Positions 1 to 10,639 of a stretch of 64,000 bases of DNA are shown here, one piece after another (the first letter of the stretch is position 1; each line of letters starts with the position of its first letter). Location: NCBI RefSeq assembly GCF_018687715.1, contig NC_056764.1, positions 10,048,501 to 10,112,500 of the forward strand, given 5' to 3'. The translations under genes were made by a program, and so were the position numbers. Source of the DNA: Carya illinoinensis. Taxonomy: Eukaryota; Streptophyta; Magnoliopsida; Fagales; Juglandaceae. The notes under the pieces were generated by a model that was given only the letters and a program-made list of their open reading frames with translations, did not search any database and was not told the DNA's origin.

Positions 1-1467
1 CCACTGGAAACCATATTGGATACCAAAGTCTATTATATGAAGACTTGTTGCTTTCTCTGCTACTTTATAAATCATCTGGTCGGCAAAGAATACTGACATC
101 CTCTTGAAAGGGCAGACAGAAAGATGAACTTTATAAGAGTTCACTATTTCATAAGTTGAGATCTTCTTAGAGACTAAAGCTGTGTAAAAAATTTGAGTTC
201 CAGTGCCAGTACCAGCCAAGCGTGCCTCAAGGCCATTAGCAAAGAAATGGGCCAACCTCTGAGACCCATCACCGAAAGGGGATGAGTGCTTCCTAATCTG
301 CTTTAGTAACTCATTAGCAGTTCTATTGTCACCTGCTGAAACAGCTTGTGCACATAGATTCAAAAGAGTCCTCAAATCAACTGTATCCTTCTTCTTTCTC
401 TGTTTCTTTGCGCGATTCTTACCACCATTAGCTTGTTGTGGCTGTTGATATGTATGTGAGGCACTGTTTGCTTCATTCTGCTCGACCTTATTGTCACTCC
501 CCAATGTAGAAAGTGCATCAGTAGAAAGCAGAACCTTATCGAACAAGTCGGATAATTCATTCTCTTCTGCAGAAACCGCGGGCTGCTTATTAATCCTCCC
601 TTCTTCTAAATCTACATCTTCCCTCTCATGATTCTTCTTTCTAGACCCAATCAGCAAATTTTCCCTCTCACTCTTCTCCACCTTTTGATCCTCTCCCTCC
701 CACTGTTGTGACACCTTGCTGAAACTTCCAGGGTTGTATCTATGTCTTATATTGCTTCTCTCCAAATCAATAACCATCTGATTACTCCTAGGAAGGAACT
801 TACTAGCTTCTTCTAACCCTCTCCTAAATTGCAACATAGATTCAGTATCAAGTAAAAAGTTCCTAGTCAAAAGCTCTAGCCCATCAGCAATGGTAGACAC
901 ACCATTCGACGGATTGGCGAAAGGCTGTGACTCCCTATTGGACTGCAAATCGGGCTGAGAAACATAGTGACCAGGGAGAGTAGCTTGTGAAAAAGAGGAG
1001 TTGTACTCCCCAAGATGACCAAGCAACTGAGGATCAGTGTTTGTAAAATTACTTTTGGGACCATTGTGACTCCTGTTTTTAGTATCAGGATTGTGATTGA
1101 TATAAGAGGGCGGCTTGTATTGATTGGGAGAAGGAGGATATTTCTTACCGAGAGCATCATAGAACGATTTCTCGGTGATTTGCAGACCCAAAGGATCGAA
1201 AAACATGCAGGGCTTGTCCTCTATGTTATCTTCCAGAAGTATCTGGGTCATGAACTTGAGAACCGTTTCCGAGTACTCGCTTTCGTCCGAGGACGAGTCC
1301 GAGGGAGGACTCGCACCCATAGACGTCGGTCTCAAGCTACCAGCAGCAGCGGACGGAGCATATGGCTCTGCCGCCGGGGGAAGAGCAGGTGGAGGAAATG
1401 CATTTCCGAGGAAACAAATGTCCCGGGAGTAATTGGAATTGGGTAAGGCTGTATGGTCAGGGACCAT
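1..1467 (-). CDS. GRAS transcription regulator, LISCL/SCL14-like, gene 1 of a tandem trio (partial, cut by left edge)
   Basis: The minus strand is open without a stop from 1467 to position 1, giving 489 codons; the C-terminal half lies outside the window. Visible in order: an acidic, serine-rich N-terminus with the group motif SEYSETVLKFM, then DKPCMFFDPLGLQ and KSFYDALGKKYPP, the QFRRGLEEASKFLP motif, a basic stretch (NRAKKQRKKK), and the GRAS domain from about residue 363 (VDLRTLLNLCAQAVSAGDN). The VHIID core (LHIIDFGIQYGFQW) sits at the edge. GRAS proteins are nuclear regulators; Arabidopsis SCL14 of this group acts with TGA factors in stress responses. Start choice is uncertain. The ATG at 1517 gives the family N-terminus (MVVDPSFSGLPDFVK), but that frame stops at 1332. 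The long frame has its own ATG at 1467, so about one base is shifted near codon 15. It may be translated from 1467, be a pseudogene, or carry a sequence error. Confidence 0.88.
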   Translation of the reverse strand, partial: MVPDHTALPNSNYSRDICFLGNAFPPPALPPAAEPYAPSAAAGSLRPTSMGASPPSDSSSDESEYSETVLKFMTQILLEDNIEDKPCMFFDPLGLQITEKSFYDALGKKYPPSPNQYKPPSYINHNPDTKNRSHNGPKSNFTNTDPQLLGHLGEYNSSFSQATLPGHYVSQPDLQSNRESQPFANPSNGVSTIADGLELLTRNFLLDTESMLQFRRGLEEASKFLPRSNQMVIDLERSNIRHRYNPGSFSKVSQQWEGEDQKVEKSERENLLIGSRKKNHEREDVDLEEGRINKQPAVSAEENELSDLFDKVLLSTDALSTLGSDNKVEQNEANSASHTYQQPQQANGGKNRAKKQRKKKDTVDLRTLLNLCAQAVSAGDNRTANELLKQIRKHSSPFGDGSQRLAHFFANGLEARLAGTGTGTQIFYTALVSKKISTYEIVNSYKVHLSVCPFKRMSVFFADQMIYKVAEKATSLHIIDFGIQYGFQW

Positions 1468-1552
1468 GATAACTTTACGAAGTCGGGTAATCCAGAAAAG
1501 CTTGGATCCACAACCATATGCAGAGAAGAAATTAAACGGTAAAGTTGGTAAA

Positions 1553-1675
1553 CTACCTAAACCAGATAATGTACTAGGATGTGTTTATCTAAAGCATGAA
1601 TAAAAGGATCAGTAGGTGAAGCTAGAGAAGAACGAAAGGAAATAAAAAATAAAGAAGGGGGTGAAAATCAAGAAC
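1553..1675 (-). other. Probable 5'UTR intron of GRAS gene 1
   Basis: On the minus strand the donor reads AAAG|GTTCTTGA and the acceptor GGTTTAGGTAG, lying 35 bases before the ATG at 1517. The same donor sequence and a similar acceptor occur at matching places upstream of GRAS genes 2 and 3. Polypyrimidine character upstream of the acceptor is modest. No transcript evidence is available here. Confidence 0.5.
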
Positions 1676-2200
1676 CTTTATAGATATCCATCTCTGCAGT
1701 GTGACTGACTAAGAGTAGCAGAGAAGGGTCAGATATGGAAGAGAAAGGGAAGAACTGAAACTGAAGAGAATAGCTCAAACTCAGAGGGACACTCAGCTGT
1801 TTGTCATAATATTGAGAGGAAAAGCTTAAAAGGTGGCTGTTGTAACGCTCACGAGTTTCTAAGAAAACTCAGGTTGGAGTCCAAACTCCTGTGGTCCGAC
1901 TAGTCTTCTGAAACAGATTATGCGAATCCGGAGGGTTTGACTTCATTCTGGGAAGCCTATTCCTTCACTCAATAATAACGTTTCAGAAATTATAGTCTGC
2001 CGCCAAATGTTACCGTTCCAAACTTCCAAATAAAAATGCTATTTCACCCGAACAGTGCTTCCGATGATTTCTCCCGAATCCAAAAAATAATTTTTTTTAT
2101 TAAGTATTTTTTAATGATATTACCAAAAACACAACCGTTGAAAAATTAGTGAGACTTTTTTGGACTCTGCTATAACATGGTCAGACTTGTATCACTACCG

Positions 2201-2240
2201 ATTCATCGAGATATGCTTGGCAGCCAAGCCACTCCTTTCG
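2201..2240. promoter_or_regulatory. Conserved upstream block with GCTTGG-N3-CCAAGC palindrome (copy 1)
   Basis: A GC-richer block about 0.7 kb upstream of GRAS gene 1 contains the inverted repeat GCTTGG CAG CCAAGC (2215-2229) followed by CACTCCTTT. Nearly the same stretch recurs at 9670-9712 upstream of GRAS gene 2. Surrounding DNA is not alignable by eye, so the block either resists decay or is a recent remnant of the tandem duplication. A regulatory role is inference. Confidence 0.45.
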
Positions 2241-2245
2241 GTCTG

Positions 2246-4576
2246 AAAATAAACAGTTTATAATTATGTTGAACAAGTGTGTATAATATTTGAATGAGGG
2301 TTTTTTCTACGTGTTAGCTAGGGAGTGCAAGGCAGCATTATACGAGGCTCAAGATCCTTTCTTTTGTTTTTTTGTGTTATGCTATGAATCACAAAGCTCA
2401 GAAGCACTCACCACTGAGCACTATCCTTGAAGCTATGGGAAGATGACTCGAGTAAAAATGTTACTGGCTTAGGATGAACTCGTTCCACACTATCTGGGAT
2501 TTCCAATTTTGCCCACAAAAATTAGTAAAGTTGCAAGCTTGATTTGGAAGAAACCAAAAGAGGGAAACTAAAGTTAAATGTAGATACAAGTAGCTTAGAA
2601 AACCTGGAGCAATGTGGTGGAGGCACAGGACAATTTTGATTGACAATTTAACACCCAGCTTCCTAGGTTTAAGAACAATCTAATTTAAATAGTTTTGTAT
2701 TAAAATATTAAAATCATTTATGAGAGAGTACATGGAAGCACATATTAAAATTTCTCAAAATTCGTGCTATAAAAATCATAATTTAAAATCTTTATATATG
2801 ATTTAAGTCATTGTCACACCTCTCTGAATTAAATTTAATCCCGCAATTCTACCTTCATAAATATTCTAACTTGTGGTGGTATAAAAACATAAAAATAAAC
2901 TAAAATAAGTCGATAACTCAATAAAAAATCTATCATAACATAAACATACTTAACATAAGGTTTTACATAAAATATTTCATTCTGAGAACTTAAAATCATG
3001 ATTGTTCATACGTATGTTATGACATTGATGACTTATCTTGACTTATCTGAGTTATCTTACTTATCATACCGGCCCACACACTTAATCTTATGTGCAAGGT
3101 CGTACACTGGCCCCATATCCCACGACTGCAAGAGGAGCCGCTAATAGTATACTAGCATATTAAGGTGAACCACGCTTAGGTTCGTGGCTTGTACGTCCAC
3201 CCATAAATTTGTATTGGTACCATACATCTGAATGATTATCTAATTAACTGTTCTGAACTTATCCTATACTTGATCTTCTAAAAACTTATATATCTTATGC
3301 AACGTGAGATACATGAAATGCATACATATATAAATATAATATGCAGAATGAAACATGATGAATGGCGTGCTTGTAAATATTATGACATGCGTAGTATGTA
3401 AACACTGGCTTCTAAAGAAATGACTTTAATAATAATATATATAACTAGATAACATAGGTTAATCCTAATTTATAATCAAGTTACTTACTTTTTAGTGTTA
3501 CTTCTTAAAATTTCTGACACAAAATCAATCATAGCGTTGACTCAATGGACTATGAAATTTATTATTTTTTTCAAATAACACGCAGGATGGAGATATTTAT
3601 AGAAAGATTTGGGAGAGGACGATGAACAGTTTAAGTTGGATTTGGTTAATACATATCCTGACACTAATCTGCTAACTCAATCATGATTATCTAAGAAGAG
3701 AGTTTAAATTTAAAAATATGATCTAGTAGTTCATTCAATATAAGATTGGCAGTGAATGAGATTCAATATAGGATTGGTAGTGATTGAGACTACATAGGAG
3801 ACTTTAATCAGTGATGATTTTAAATTGAAATAAATTTCTAAATGCTAATTTTTAAATTCTAAAAAAAGTCTAACTCATTTAATAAATAATAAATGAGATT
3901 TAACCTAATTATTAAGCTTAATTAAATATCAACTTTAATAATTTATCACTCGTGTACTTATTCAATATGGCCTATTAAATATATGATATGATAATAGATA
4001 GGATTTGGCTTGTGTCCAGTGTAAAAATAACAGGACATCTCCTGTTACAAAGATCAATGGCAAATATTACATGTTGATCTGACTTTCTCCAAACACATTT
4101 CATCAACTATGACGTTTTCAATAAAAAAGAAAGTAAATTTGTTTATTTATCCATTAAACACGCCAGTAATTAAAAAAATGGTCTATTTATTCATTATTAA
4201 AGATATTTAAATTTATTTTTTTAATATTTATAATAAATAATATATTACATACCATCACATAGATAATATAACAAATGCAAGGACATTCTTGTTGATCTCT
4301 TTAAATTTATTTTTAATAAAATTTTGACAAAAAATTATATAAGTATTGCTAAATATAATTTTAGAATACTCAAATCTCGCTTATTCTTAAAAAATAAAAA
4401 TAAAAAGTAGATTTTACTATTGTAAAAATAATATTTGATAATGAATCCTAAATTTACCTATTTTTTGAAAAGAAAATTACTTAAAATTTATGCACTTTAT
4501 AACTAAGATTGTAAATATCATTTTTGAAGTTATATAGAGTGGATGAAATATTTTAGGCACGTGAGAAAGTAAGATC
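2246..4576. other. AT-rich spacer, possible LTR remnant
   Basis: No credible gene is seen. From about 2813 the sequence begins TGTCACACC, a common start of plant Ty3/gypsy (chromovirus) LTRs. It continues as a moderately complex stretch to roughly 3540 that includes a GC-richer patch at 3070-3200. I could not find a matching end, a second copy or a target duplication. The rest is A/T-rich low-complexity DNA. Confidence 0.3.
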
Positions 4577-4741
4577 GTTTGGATTCAGAAAATGTTTCAT
4601 TTATCTCATTTTATCATTATAATTTTTTAAAATTTTTACATAAAATATAATAAATAATTTAATTTTTTTAATTTTAAAATAATAATAATATTTTATTCAA
4701 CTTTCATCTAAAATCATCTCATTCTATCTTTCAATTCAAAC
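4577..4741. mobile_element. MITE, GTTTGGATTCAG family
   Basis: The element starts GTTTGGATTCAG and ends ATTCAAAC. Its body shares the family pattern (CATAAAATATAATAAATAAT, then ATTTTATTCAACTTTCATCT and TCATCTCATT) with copies at 10443, 11178, 13187 and 56192. It is a short terminal-inverted-repeat element with no coding capacity. The superfamily is not determined. Confidence 0.6.
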
Positions 4742-5888
4742 CAACCATAATTATCGTGAGTGGCAGCGTGAAAGAATTTGATTGAAATGAGTGCAATGTT
4801 ACACCACTGTTGAGAAAAATTGAAAAGATAAAAAATGGAAAAAATTAGATCCTGATCTACGGTTATTGCTCGTCAATAAGCAATACTGACTATTAAATTT
4901 TATAATAAGAGATGTACAGTTACTTTTGTACAGGAGGCAAGCCAGAATCTGATGATATGTTTCATCTCTCTCTCATGAAATGTTTCATCTGATCTTATTT
5001 GAAATTCCAATAAGATAAGAAACATAAATGTAAACAGGTAGGCCAACTCTAGACGGGACCAACTAACTGCACAAGGACAAGTCTTTGAAGTACCCGCACG
5101 GGCATGTCGTCAATTGCCGCCGTAGATAAGTACACATCATGGAATGAGGTTTCGTATCATTTAGAGATACGAAAGCATTTCGATTTTCATTTCAAGTTAT
5201 TCATGTAAGGGTAATCATTTCCCAGGAAGCGTCAATTCCTGCTGTAGTGCAACTTTTCATGGATCTTATTTTTCCAATATCTGCACATAGATTAGGGGCG
5301 TTAGGAATGTGGACCGAAGACCGATCCTATTTCATTTGGTTAACGGCGACCGGGAAAGATAGGCATCTATAACACGTAACCATGTTCTGCAGATCTGATT
5401 TCTGCATCTTTATCATCTATATGCATTTATGACACCCTTTAGATAACCTCTTTGCGAAAAGCTGGTCCACGTGAGATTTTTGCAATAGGTAGGAGCTGTG
5501 TATTATGGTTTATTGTTTGAAATTTCTCAGTTTTTTTTCATTACGTCTGAACTGTGTTTCATGGTCCACATTATCCTTTTTTTTGGAAGAAAATGAGTCG
5601 AGTTCATGTTATCTGTTCAATGCATATGAAATTTTGAACTGTCAAACTGAGAAAAGTTCTATTATTTTACCGCTGCTATTAGTAAGTATCCAACATATTA
5701 TACAAACAACTGTAAATGGTAGAAGAATTTAAGCATACATGGATACTTTGGTACATAAGTGAAGTTACAACACAAGGAGAGGATAACACTAAAACTAGAA
5801 CGAAGATGATCCCTTTCACACTACCTAATGTTTCATAGCCGGCTGAGCCCACGAGTATGAGCTTTCAAAAACATCCAGCGCAAGATTC
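4742..5888. other. Spacer and 3' flank of GRAS gene 2
   Basis: There is a GC-richer island at about 5040-5480. A 75-codon plus-strand frame at 5505-5732 is hydrophobic and matches nothing I recognise, so I do not call it a gene. The last 150-200 bases are probably the 3'UTR of GRAS gene 2, whose stop codon lies at 5889. Confidence 0.4.
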
Positions 5889-8165
5889 CTAAGCCGGCAC
5901 CCAACAAGAACAAGCATAGACAATCCGGCCCTTCCATCCCAGAAGCAACCAGCGGTTGTCTTCATCAAGTACAAAATCCTTGTGGTACCATTCCATAGTT
6001 ATAGACTTGAACATGTTCACGAGCTCTTGGTTCAACGGGAGCGGCTTGAAACCAGCCCTCGTAGTACGGCCGTGCCACTGCTTGTATGTCTCCGGCCTCT
6101 CAACCCTCTGTGAGCCCTCACATGCTATAGCATTCATAGCCTCTCTCCCATAGAACTCTCTCTCAAACATCAACCTCTCCTCGCTTGCATGTTTCATATT
6201 AACCTCCAATACATCATACAATGCAGAGAAGTGGAAGAGTGCCTCTCGGAACCTTGTGACAAAGAAGGGGGCATTGTATGCCCCATTAACAATTGAATGG
6301 ACAAAAACATCAGGATTCATCCTCCTGATTAAGTTCAAAACCGCATTCCGCGGACTGATCTCTTCATCCGTCTCATCAAGCAAGTTCTTAAACCGGTAGA
6401 GACAGTTCACAGCAAGCATCTCATTCCTATCAATCCTGAGGTCCTCAATTTGGATAGTCTCCCAGTTCTGTGAGGCTATGGCATGGTACTCAAAAGGAAC
6501 ATTGAACCGCTCACAATACTTTGCCAAGCGACGACCGGTCTCCTCAATTCTCTCTGTTGGCCGGAATCCAGGTAGGGGGCAATCAATCCCGGTAATACGT
6601 AGCTTGGGAGGTCCACCAGGTCTTTTAGAGAGTTTGTGGATGAGAATTGGCCACTGGAAACCATATCCAACACCAAAGTCTATAATATGAATGCTTGTTG
6701 CTTTCTCTGATAACCTATAAATCATTTTGTTAGAAAAGTATAGACAGACCCTCTTGAAAGGGCAGGCTGAAAGGAGCACGTTGTAAGCTTTCAACATTTC
6801 ATAAGCTGAGATCTTGGAGGTTAAAGAACTATAAAACATCTGAGTTCCAGTGCCAGTACCAGCCAGGCGTGCCTCAAGGCCATTAGCCATGAAATGGGCC
6901 AACCTCTGACCCCCATCACCATAAGGGGAAGAGTTCTGCCTAATCTGCTTCAGTAATTCGTTAGCAGTTCTATTGTCACCTGTCGAAACAGCTTGTGCAC
7001 ATAAAATCAAGAGACTCCTCAAATCAACTGTATCCTTCGTCTTTCCCTGTTTCTTTGCACGACTCTTACCACCACCATTCCCTCCTTGTGGCAGCTCTTT
7101 TCTCAGTGAGGGCTTCATTGCTTCATTTTTCAGGGATTCACCATTACAACATAGCAAAGAAAGTCCATCAGTAGAAAGCAACACCCTATCGAATATCTCC
7201 GAAAGTTCATCATCATCCACATAAATCGCAGATTGCTTATTACTCCTCCCTTCTTCCATATCTATAGCTTCCCTATCAGGATTCTTCCTTCCCCTAGACC
7301 CATCCGGGGAATTCTTCATCTGACCCTTCTCCACCTTATGATCATCTCCCTTCCACTGTGGTTGCACCATGCTACTATTCATGTCCATACCCAACTGATT
7401 ACCGCTAGGAAGGAACTTACTAGCTTCCTCTAACCCTCTCCTAAATTGCAACATAGTTTCAGTGTCGGTAAAAATGTTCTCAGCCAAAAGCTCCACCCCA
7501 TCACCAGTATTAGACAGAATGTTCGAAGAATTGACCAAAAACTGTGATCCGTCATTGGACTGCGAATTGGGTTGGAAAACATACTCACCAGGAAGAGTAG
7601 CTTGGGGAAAAGATGACTTGTACTCCACAATATCACCAAGCCAGTGAGGATCTGTGCCGATACTGCTATTAGTACCGTAATCACTACTACCACCAGAAAA
7701 AACATCATCAGGACTCTCGACGAGTTGGTGCTGATTGGGAGGAGGATATTCCTGACCGAGAGCATCATAGAACGATTTCTCGGTACTTTGGAGACCCAAG
7801 GGGTCGTAAAACATGGAGGGTTTTTCCTCTATGTTCTCCTCCATAAGTATCTGGCTCATGAACTTCAGAACCGTTTCCGAGAACTCACTGTCATCGGAGG
7901 AGGATGGACTCGTAATCGCAGACGCTGGGCTCAAACTTCCAGCAGCAGCGGACGGAGCATATGCCTCCGCCGCAGAGCCTGATGACATCGGTGGAGCGAA
8001 ACCAGTGGAGTCCGCGTCAGGTATAATAAAAGGACTTTCGAGGAAGGTAAGGTCCGGAGAGGGTACATTGAAAGCGTGGTCGTTTAGAAGATTTGGGTGC
8101 TGATTGAAATCAGTAAGGTCATCGACATGTATGAAATTGGGCGAGCCATGAAAGCTTTGATCCAT
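5889..8165 (-). CDS. GRAS transcription regulator, LISCL/SCL14-like, gene 2 (complete)
   Basis: A single uninterrupted coding exon of 758 aa. The N-terminus is acidic and low-complexity, with the LISCL-group motifs SEFSETVLKFMSQILMEEN, EKPSMFYDPLGLQ, EKSFYDALGQEYPP and QFRRGLEEASKFLPSGNQ. A basic patch (KSRAKKQGKTK) precedes the GRAS domain at residues 380-758. Within it are leucine-rich region I, VHIID (IHIIDFGVGYGFQWP, residues 492-506), PFYRE (PFFVTRFREALFHF, then FEREFYGREAMNAIACEG) and SAW (WLLLGWKGRIVYACSCWVPA). All signature motifs are intact, so the protein is probably functional. Such proteins act in the nucleus, often as co-activators recruited by DNA-binding partners; the N-terminus of this group is known for activation activity. 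Length is normal for the group. The start is supported by MDQSF, shared with gene 3. Closest relative in the window is gene 3. Confidence 0.95.
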   Translation of the reverse strand: MDQSFHGSPNFIHVDDLTDFNQHPNLLNDHAFNVPSPDLTFLESPFIIPDADSTGFAPPMSSGSAAEAYAPSAAAGSLSPASAITSPSSSDDSEFSETVLKFMSQILMEENIEEKPSMFYDPLGLQSTEKSFYDALGQEYPPPNQHQLVESPDDVFSGGSSDYGTNSSIGTDPHWLGDIVEYKSSFPQATLPGEYVFQPNSQSNDGSQFLVNSSNILSNTGDGVELLAENIFTDTETMLQFRRGLEEASKFLPSGNQLGMDMNSSMVQPQWKGDDHKVEKGQMKNSPDGSRGRKNPDREAIDMEEGRSNKQSAIYVDDDELSEIFDRVLLSTDGLSLLCCNGESLKNEAMKPSLRKELPQGGNGGGKSRAKKQGKTKDTVDLRSLLILCAQAVSTGDNRTANELLKQIRQNSSPYGDGGQRLAHFMANGLEARLAGTGTGTQMFYSSLTSKISAYEMLKAYNVLLSACPFKRVCLYFSNKMIYRLSEKATSIHIIDFGVGYGFQWPILIHKLSKRPGGPPKLRITGIDCPLPGFRPTERIEETGRRLAKYCERFNVPFEYHAIASQNWETIQIEDLRIDRNEMLAVNCLYRFKNLLDETDEEISPRNAVLNLIRRMNPDVFVHSIVNGAYNAPFFVTRFREALFHFSALYDVLEVNMKHASEERLMFEREFYGREAMNAIACEGSQRVERPETYKQWHGRTTRAGFKPLPLNQELVNMFKSITMEWYHKDFVLDEDNRWLLLGWKGRIVYACSCWVPA

Positions 8166-8221
8166 AGCGACTTAGCGGGTCACGACTAATAAGGCGAATC
8201 CCGGACTAATTAAGCATTAGA

Positions 8222-8372
8222 CTACCTAAATCAGATAGAAAAAACAAGAATTTATCAGAACCGTAAACATCCAACAAAATAAAAATAAAATTTACCCAAA
8301 AAAAAAAAAAGACAAAGCTCAAAGGAAGAAAAAGGGGATGACAAAAGAGAAAATGAAGCAAAATTCAAGAAC
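8222..8372 (-). other. Probable 5'UTR intron of GRAS gene 2
   Basis: The donor is CTAAG|GTTCTTGA and the acceptor is CTGATTTAGGTAG, ending 56 bases before the ATG at 8165. Genes 1 and 3 show the same arrangement, which is the main support. Confidence 0.55.
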
Positions 8373-8530
8373 CTTAGATAAACATCAAGTTTTTTGTTTT
8401 TCCCGCCGGAATCCATAGACGAGCAGATAACGATCAGATGGGACCGAGACTGAAAAGATAATAGCTTTACTCAGAGCAGAGACGCAATCCCTGTGTTGGA
8501 GTCTAATCGATTTCGCGAGATCTGGTTCCT

Positions 8531-8540
8531 CTTATATATA
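8531..8540 (-). promoter_or_regulatory. TATA box of GRAS gene 2
   Basis: TATATATAAG on the minus strand, about 365 bases upstream of the start codon and upstream of the proposed 5'UTR intron. It predicts a transcription start near 8500-8510. Confidence 0.5.
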
Positions 8541-9669
8541 CACGCACAAAGCAAGCAGTAAGCCTTTCGGAAATTTCGAAGAACGCTCGGGAGGTGGCAC
8601 AGGAATCAGATGATGGGGAGTTTGCTGAGACCCCATTGGGTAATGTCACCGGCAACAAGCAGTCTGCCAGGTTAGATTCCCTTATTGATCTGGGAGCCAC
8701 TCACTTTCAACATCGAGTGTTCGCATTTGACTCGTCAACGGGCTCAGCTAATCTTCCGTGACTCCGAACCTTTTTTTTTTTTTTTTTTAAATTGCTGTAG
8801 TGATGAAATTTGCAGCCAAGCTTTAAGTCGGTCTATATTTGAATATGTAAAAGATAAATATATTTTGAGAAAATAAACGTTCTTAATCAACAATTGTTAG
8901 CTCCTTTTTTTCATATATTTAAACTCTTCTCTACGTTAATTTAACGGTGTTGATCATAAACATCTAAGAGTAATATTAATTCAATTTTAAAATATATAAA
9001 TCTCGCATTATCTTTTTTTTTAAATAGAGTTTACTAAAAAATATATGAATTCTAAATTTATACATTTTTATGAAAAAAATATATGAAATTTGTACAACCT
9101 ATAACTGTAAATATCATTTTTTTAAATTTAAATGACACCTCACACCTCAACTTAGAAAGTAGAATTCCTCCCTAATTAATTTGATAAAAGATTTATTTTT
9201 TGTATAACCAAATCATCTGAATTTATTAAAATAGTCTCAATGGTAATTTGAGATGAGAATTATACATTTCCTCTAAAAAGAAACAGTTAATATCACATGC
9301 ATTAGTGGATATGTTATAAAACGAGATCAAAAAACATATTTTATGATTATGACAGACCAGAATTAGAGATAAGAAACCACCGTTCTAAATTTATAGGCAT
9401 GATTATTCAAAAGTCAATACTCGTGTCCGTAGAAAATGGTTCGTGTCATCTGAGACCGACTCGTGACAATCGGCCTAGGTAAGGAGAATCACAACGTGGT
9501 AGGCCCACAAAAACATCGTGGGCCCGGATGCTCTAGTAGACATGACACAAAGCGTGCGGTGCGTCTCGAAACGTGGAGAGGAACACAACGACACCTGTAC
9601 TTTTTCGATTTGTGGCTTTCAGATGGTCAAACCATATGACGCACGCCGTCGGTGACCTTTGAAGGTTGC
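8541..9669. other. Upstream region of GRAS gene 2
   Basis: A proximal GC-richer part (8540-8760) is followed by an AT-rich stretch with a T homopolymer (about 8770-8788) and low-complexity sequence to about 9400. A second GC-richer part (9440-9670) leads into the conserved palindrome block. I see no gene. Confidence 0.4.
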
Positions 9670-9712
9670 CTATTCATGGAGATGCTTGGGAGCCAAGCCA
9701 CTCCTTTGGGTC
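9670..9712. promoter_or_regulatory. Conserved upstream block with GCTTGG-N3-CCAAGC palindrome (copy 2)
   Basis: The palindrome GCTTGG GAG CCAAGC (9684-9698) is followed by CACTCCTTT and preceded by ATTCATGGAGAT. It matches the block at 2201-2240 upstream of GRAS gene 1, differing in only a few positions. No copy was seen upstream of GRAS gene 3. Confidence 0.45.
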
Positions 9713-10236
9713 CCTGTAATGCCCGTACATCTTGGGGAACAAGTCTCCATAGATTAGCTTATATTTTAATCGGTCTTACTATCATTTATATTATCTTATC
9801 ATAATTAAGGCTACACTTATATCACATGACTGTCCTGAGTTGGATTGGTCTTATTGTACTTCCTTTTCGTTTTTGTTTCTTTTTCCCATTTCTGTTTCTG
9901 TTTTTTCCGGTGTAATGGGTCAACATCTTGGCGTTATCAAGATATATTTTCTCTGGGAAAATATTATTTATATTTATAATTTTTATTCACATAATAAGTT
10001 AGCTATTGATATGCAAAGAATATAAAATTTAAAATTTGAATTAAAAAAAATTGATCAAGTAAGTCTAGTTTATAAGTAAAATTATAAATAAAATTATAAA
10101 TACATATAACACTATTCTTTCCTCAACGCGGTTAGATGTGAAGGAAAAATTTGAGAGACGAATAAGTACTTGGCAAATAAATGCAGTGTTACCGTATATT
10201 CTAATTCCAATAGCCAAAGTCATTTTTCGTATAATA

Positions 10237-10412
10237 AAAGGAAAATACTTTAGCCACAAAGATGTTACACACAAGAAATTCACAAATTGATGTGGCTTAA
10301 TTCGATACGTCAGATTGTAAAGTTACTTTTATTACAAAATAAATCTAATGAATTCCATGAAACATTAGTTTGTGGTTTTATTTTATATAATCTTTTTGTG
10401 TCTGTAGTAGTT
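10237..10412. repeat. MITE-like repeat, family also at 53122-53295
   Basis: The two copies share AAAATACTTTA, GATTGTAAAGTTACTTTTAT and TAAATCTAATGAATT. Their ends are roughly inverted (CACAAAGATG at the left, TCTTTTTGTGTCT at the right). No coding capacity. The similarity is by eye. Confidence 0.45.
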
Positions 10413-10442
10413 CTTTAATAAAAACAGCAATTGATCAGTCAT

Positions 10443-10635
10443 GTTTGGATACAAAAAGTGTTGTATTTCTTCATATCTCATCATAATAAATTTTTTAAAT
10501 TCACACACAAAATATAATAAACAATTCAACATTTTCAAATCTCATCATTAAAATATAATATTCAAATAATATTTTATTCAACTCTCGACTTTTATCTCAA
10601 CTCATCTCATTTCATCTCAACCCACATTCTAAACT
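10443..10635. mobile_element. MITE, GTTTGGAT family
   Basis: Starts GTTTGGAT and ends near TTCTAAAC. It shares the ACAAAATATAATAAACAATT and ATTTTATTCAACT segments and the TCATCTCAT repeats with the copies at 4577, 11178 and 56192. Confidence 0.55.
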
Positions 10636-10639
10636 GCAC

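Noticed and set aside
876..1160. 94-aa minus-strand frame overlapping GRAS gene 1
   Set aside because: It is a shadow frame of the GRAS coding sequence; the same type of shadow appears at 7430-7768 and 23474-23728 in genes 2 and 3.
2813..4048. Solo LTR starting TGTCACACC and ending GTTACA
   Set aside because: Flanking 5-mers (GTCAT, AAGAT) do not match and no second copy was found, so I list only a possible remnant.
5505..5732. 75-aa plus-strand frame beside GRAS gene 2
   Set aside because: No family motif, A/T-rich composition, and lies in the expected 3' flank.
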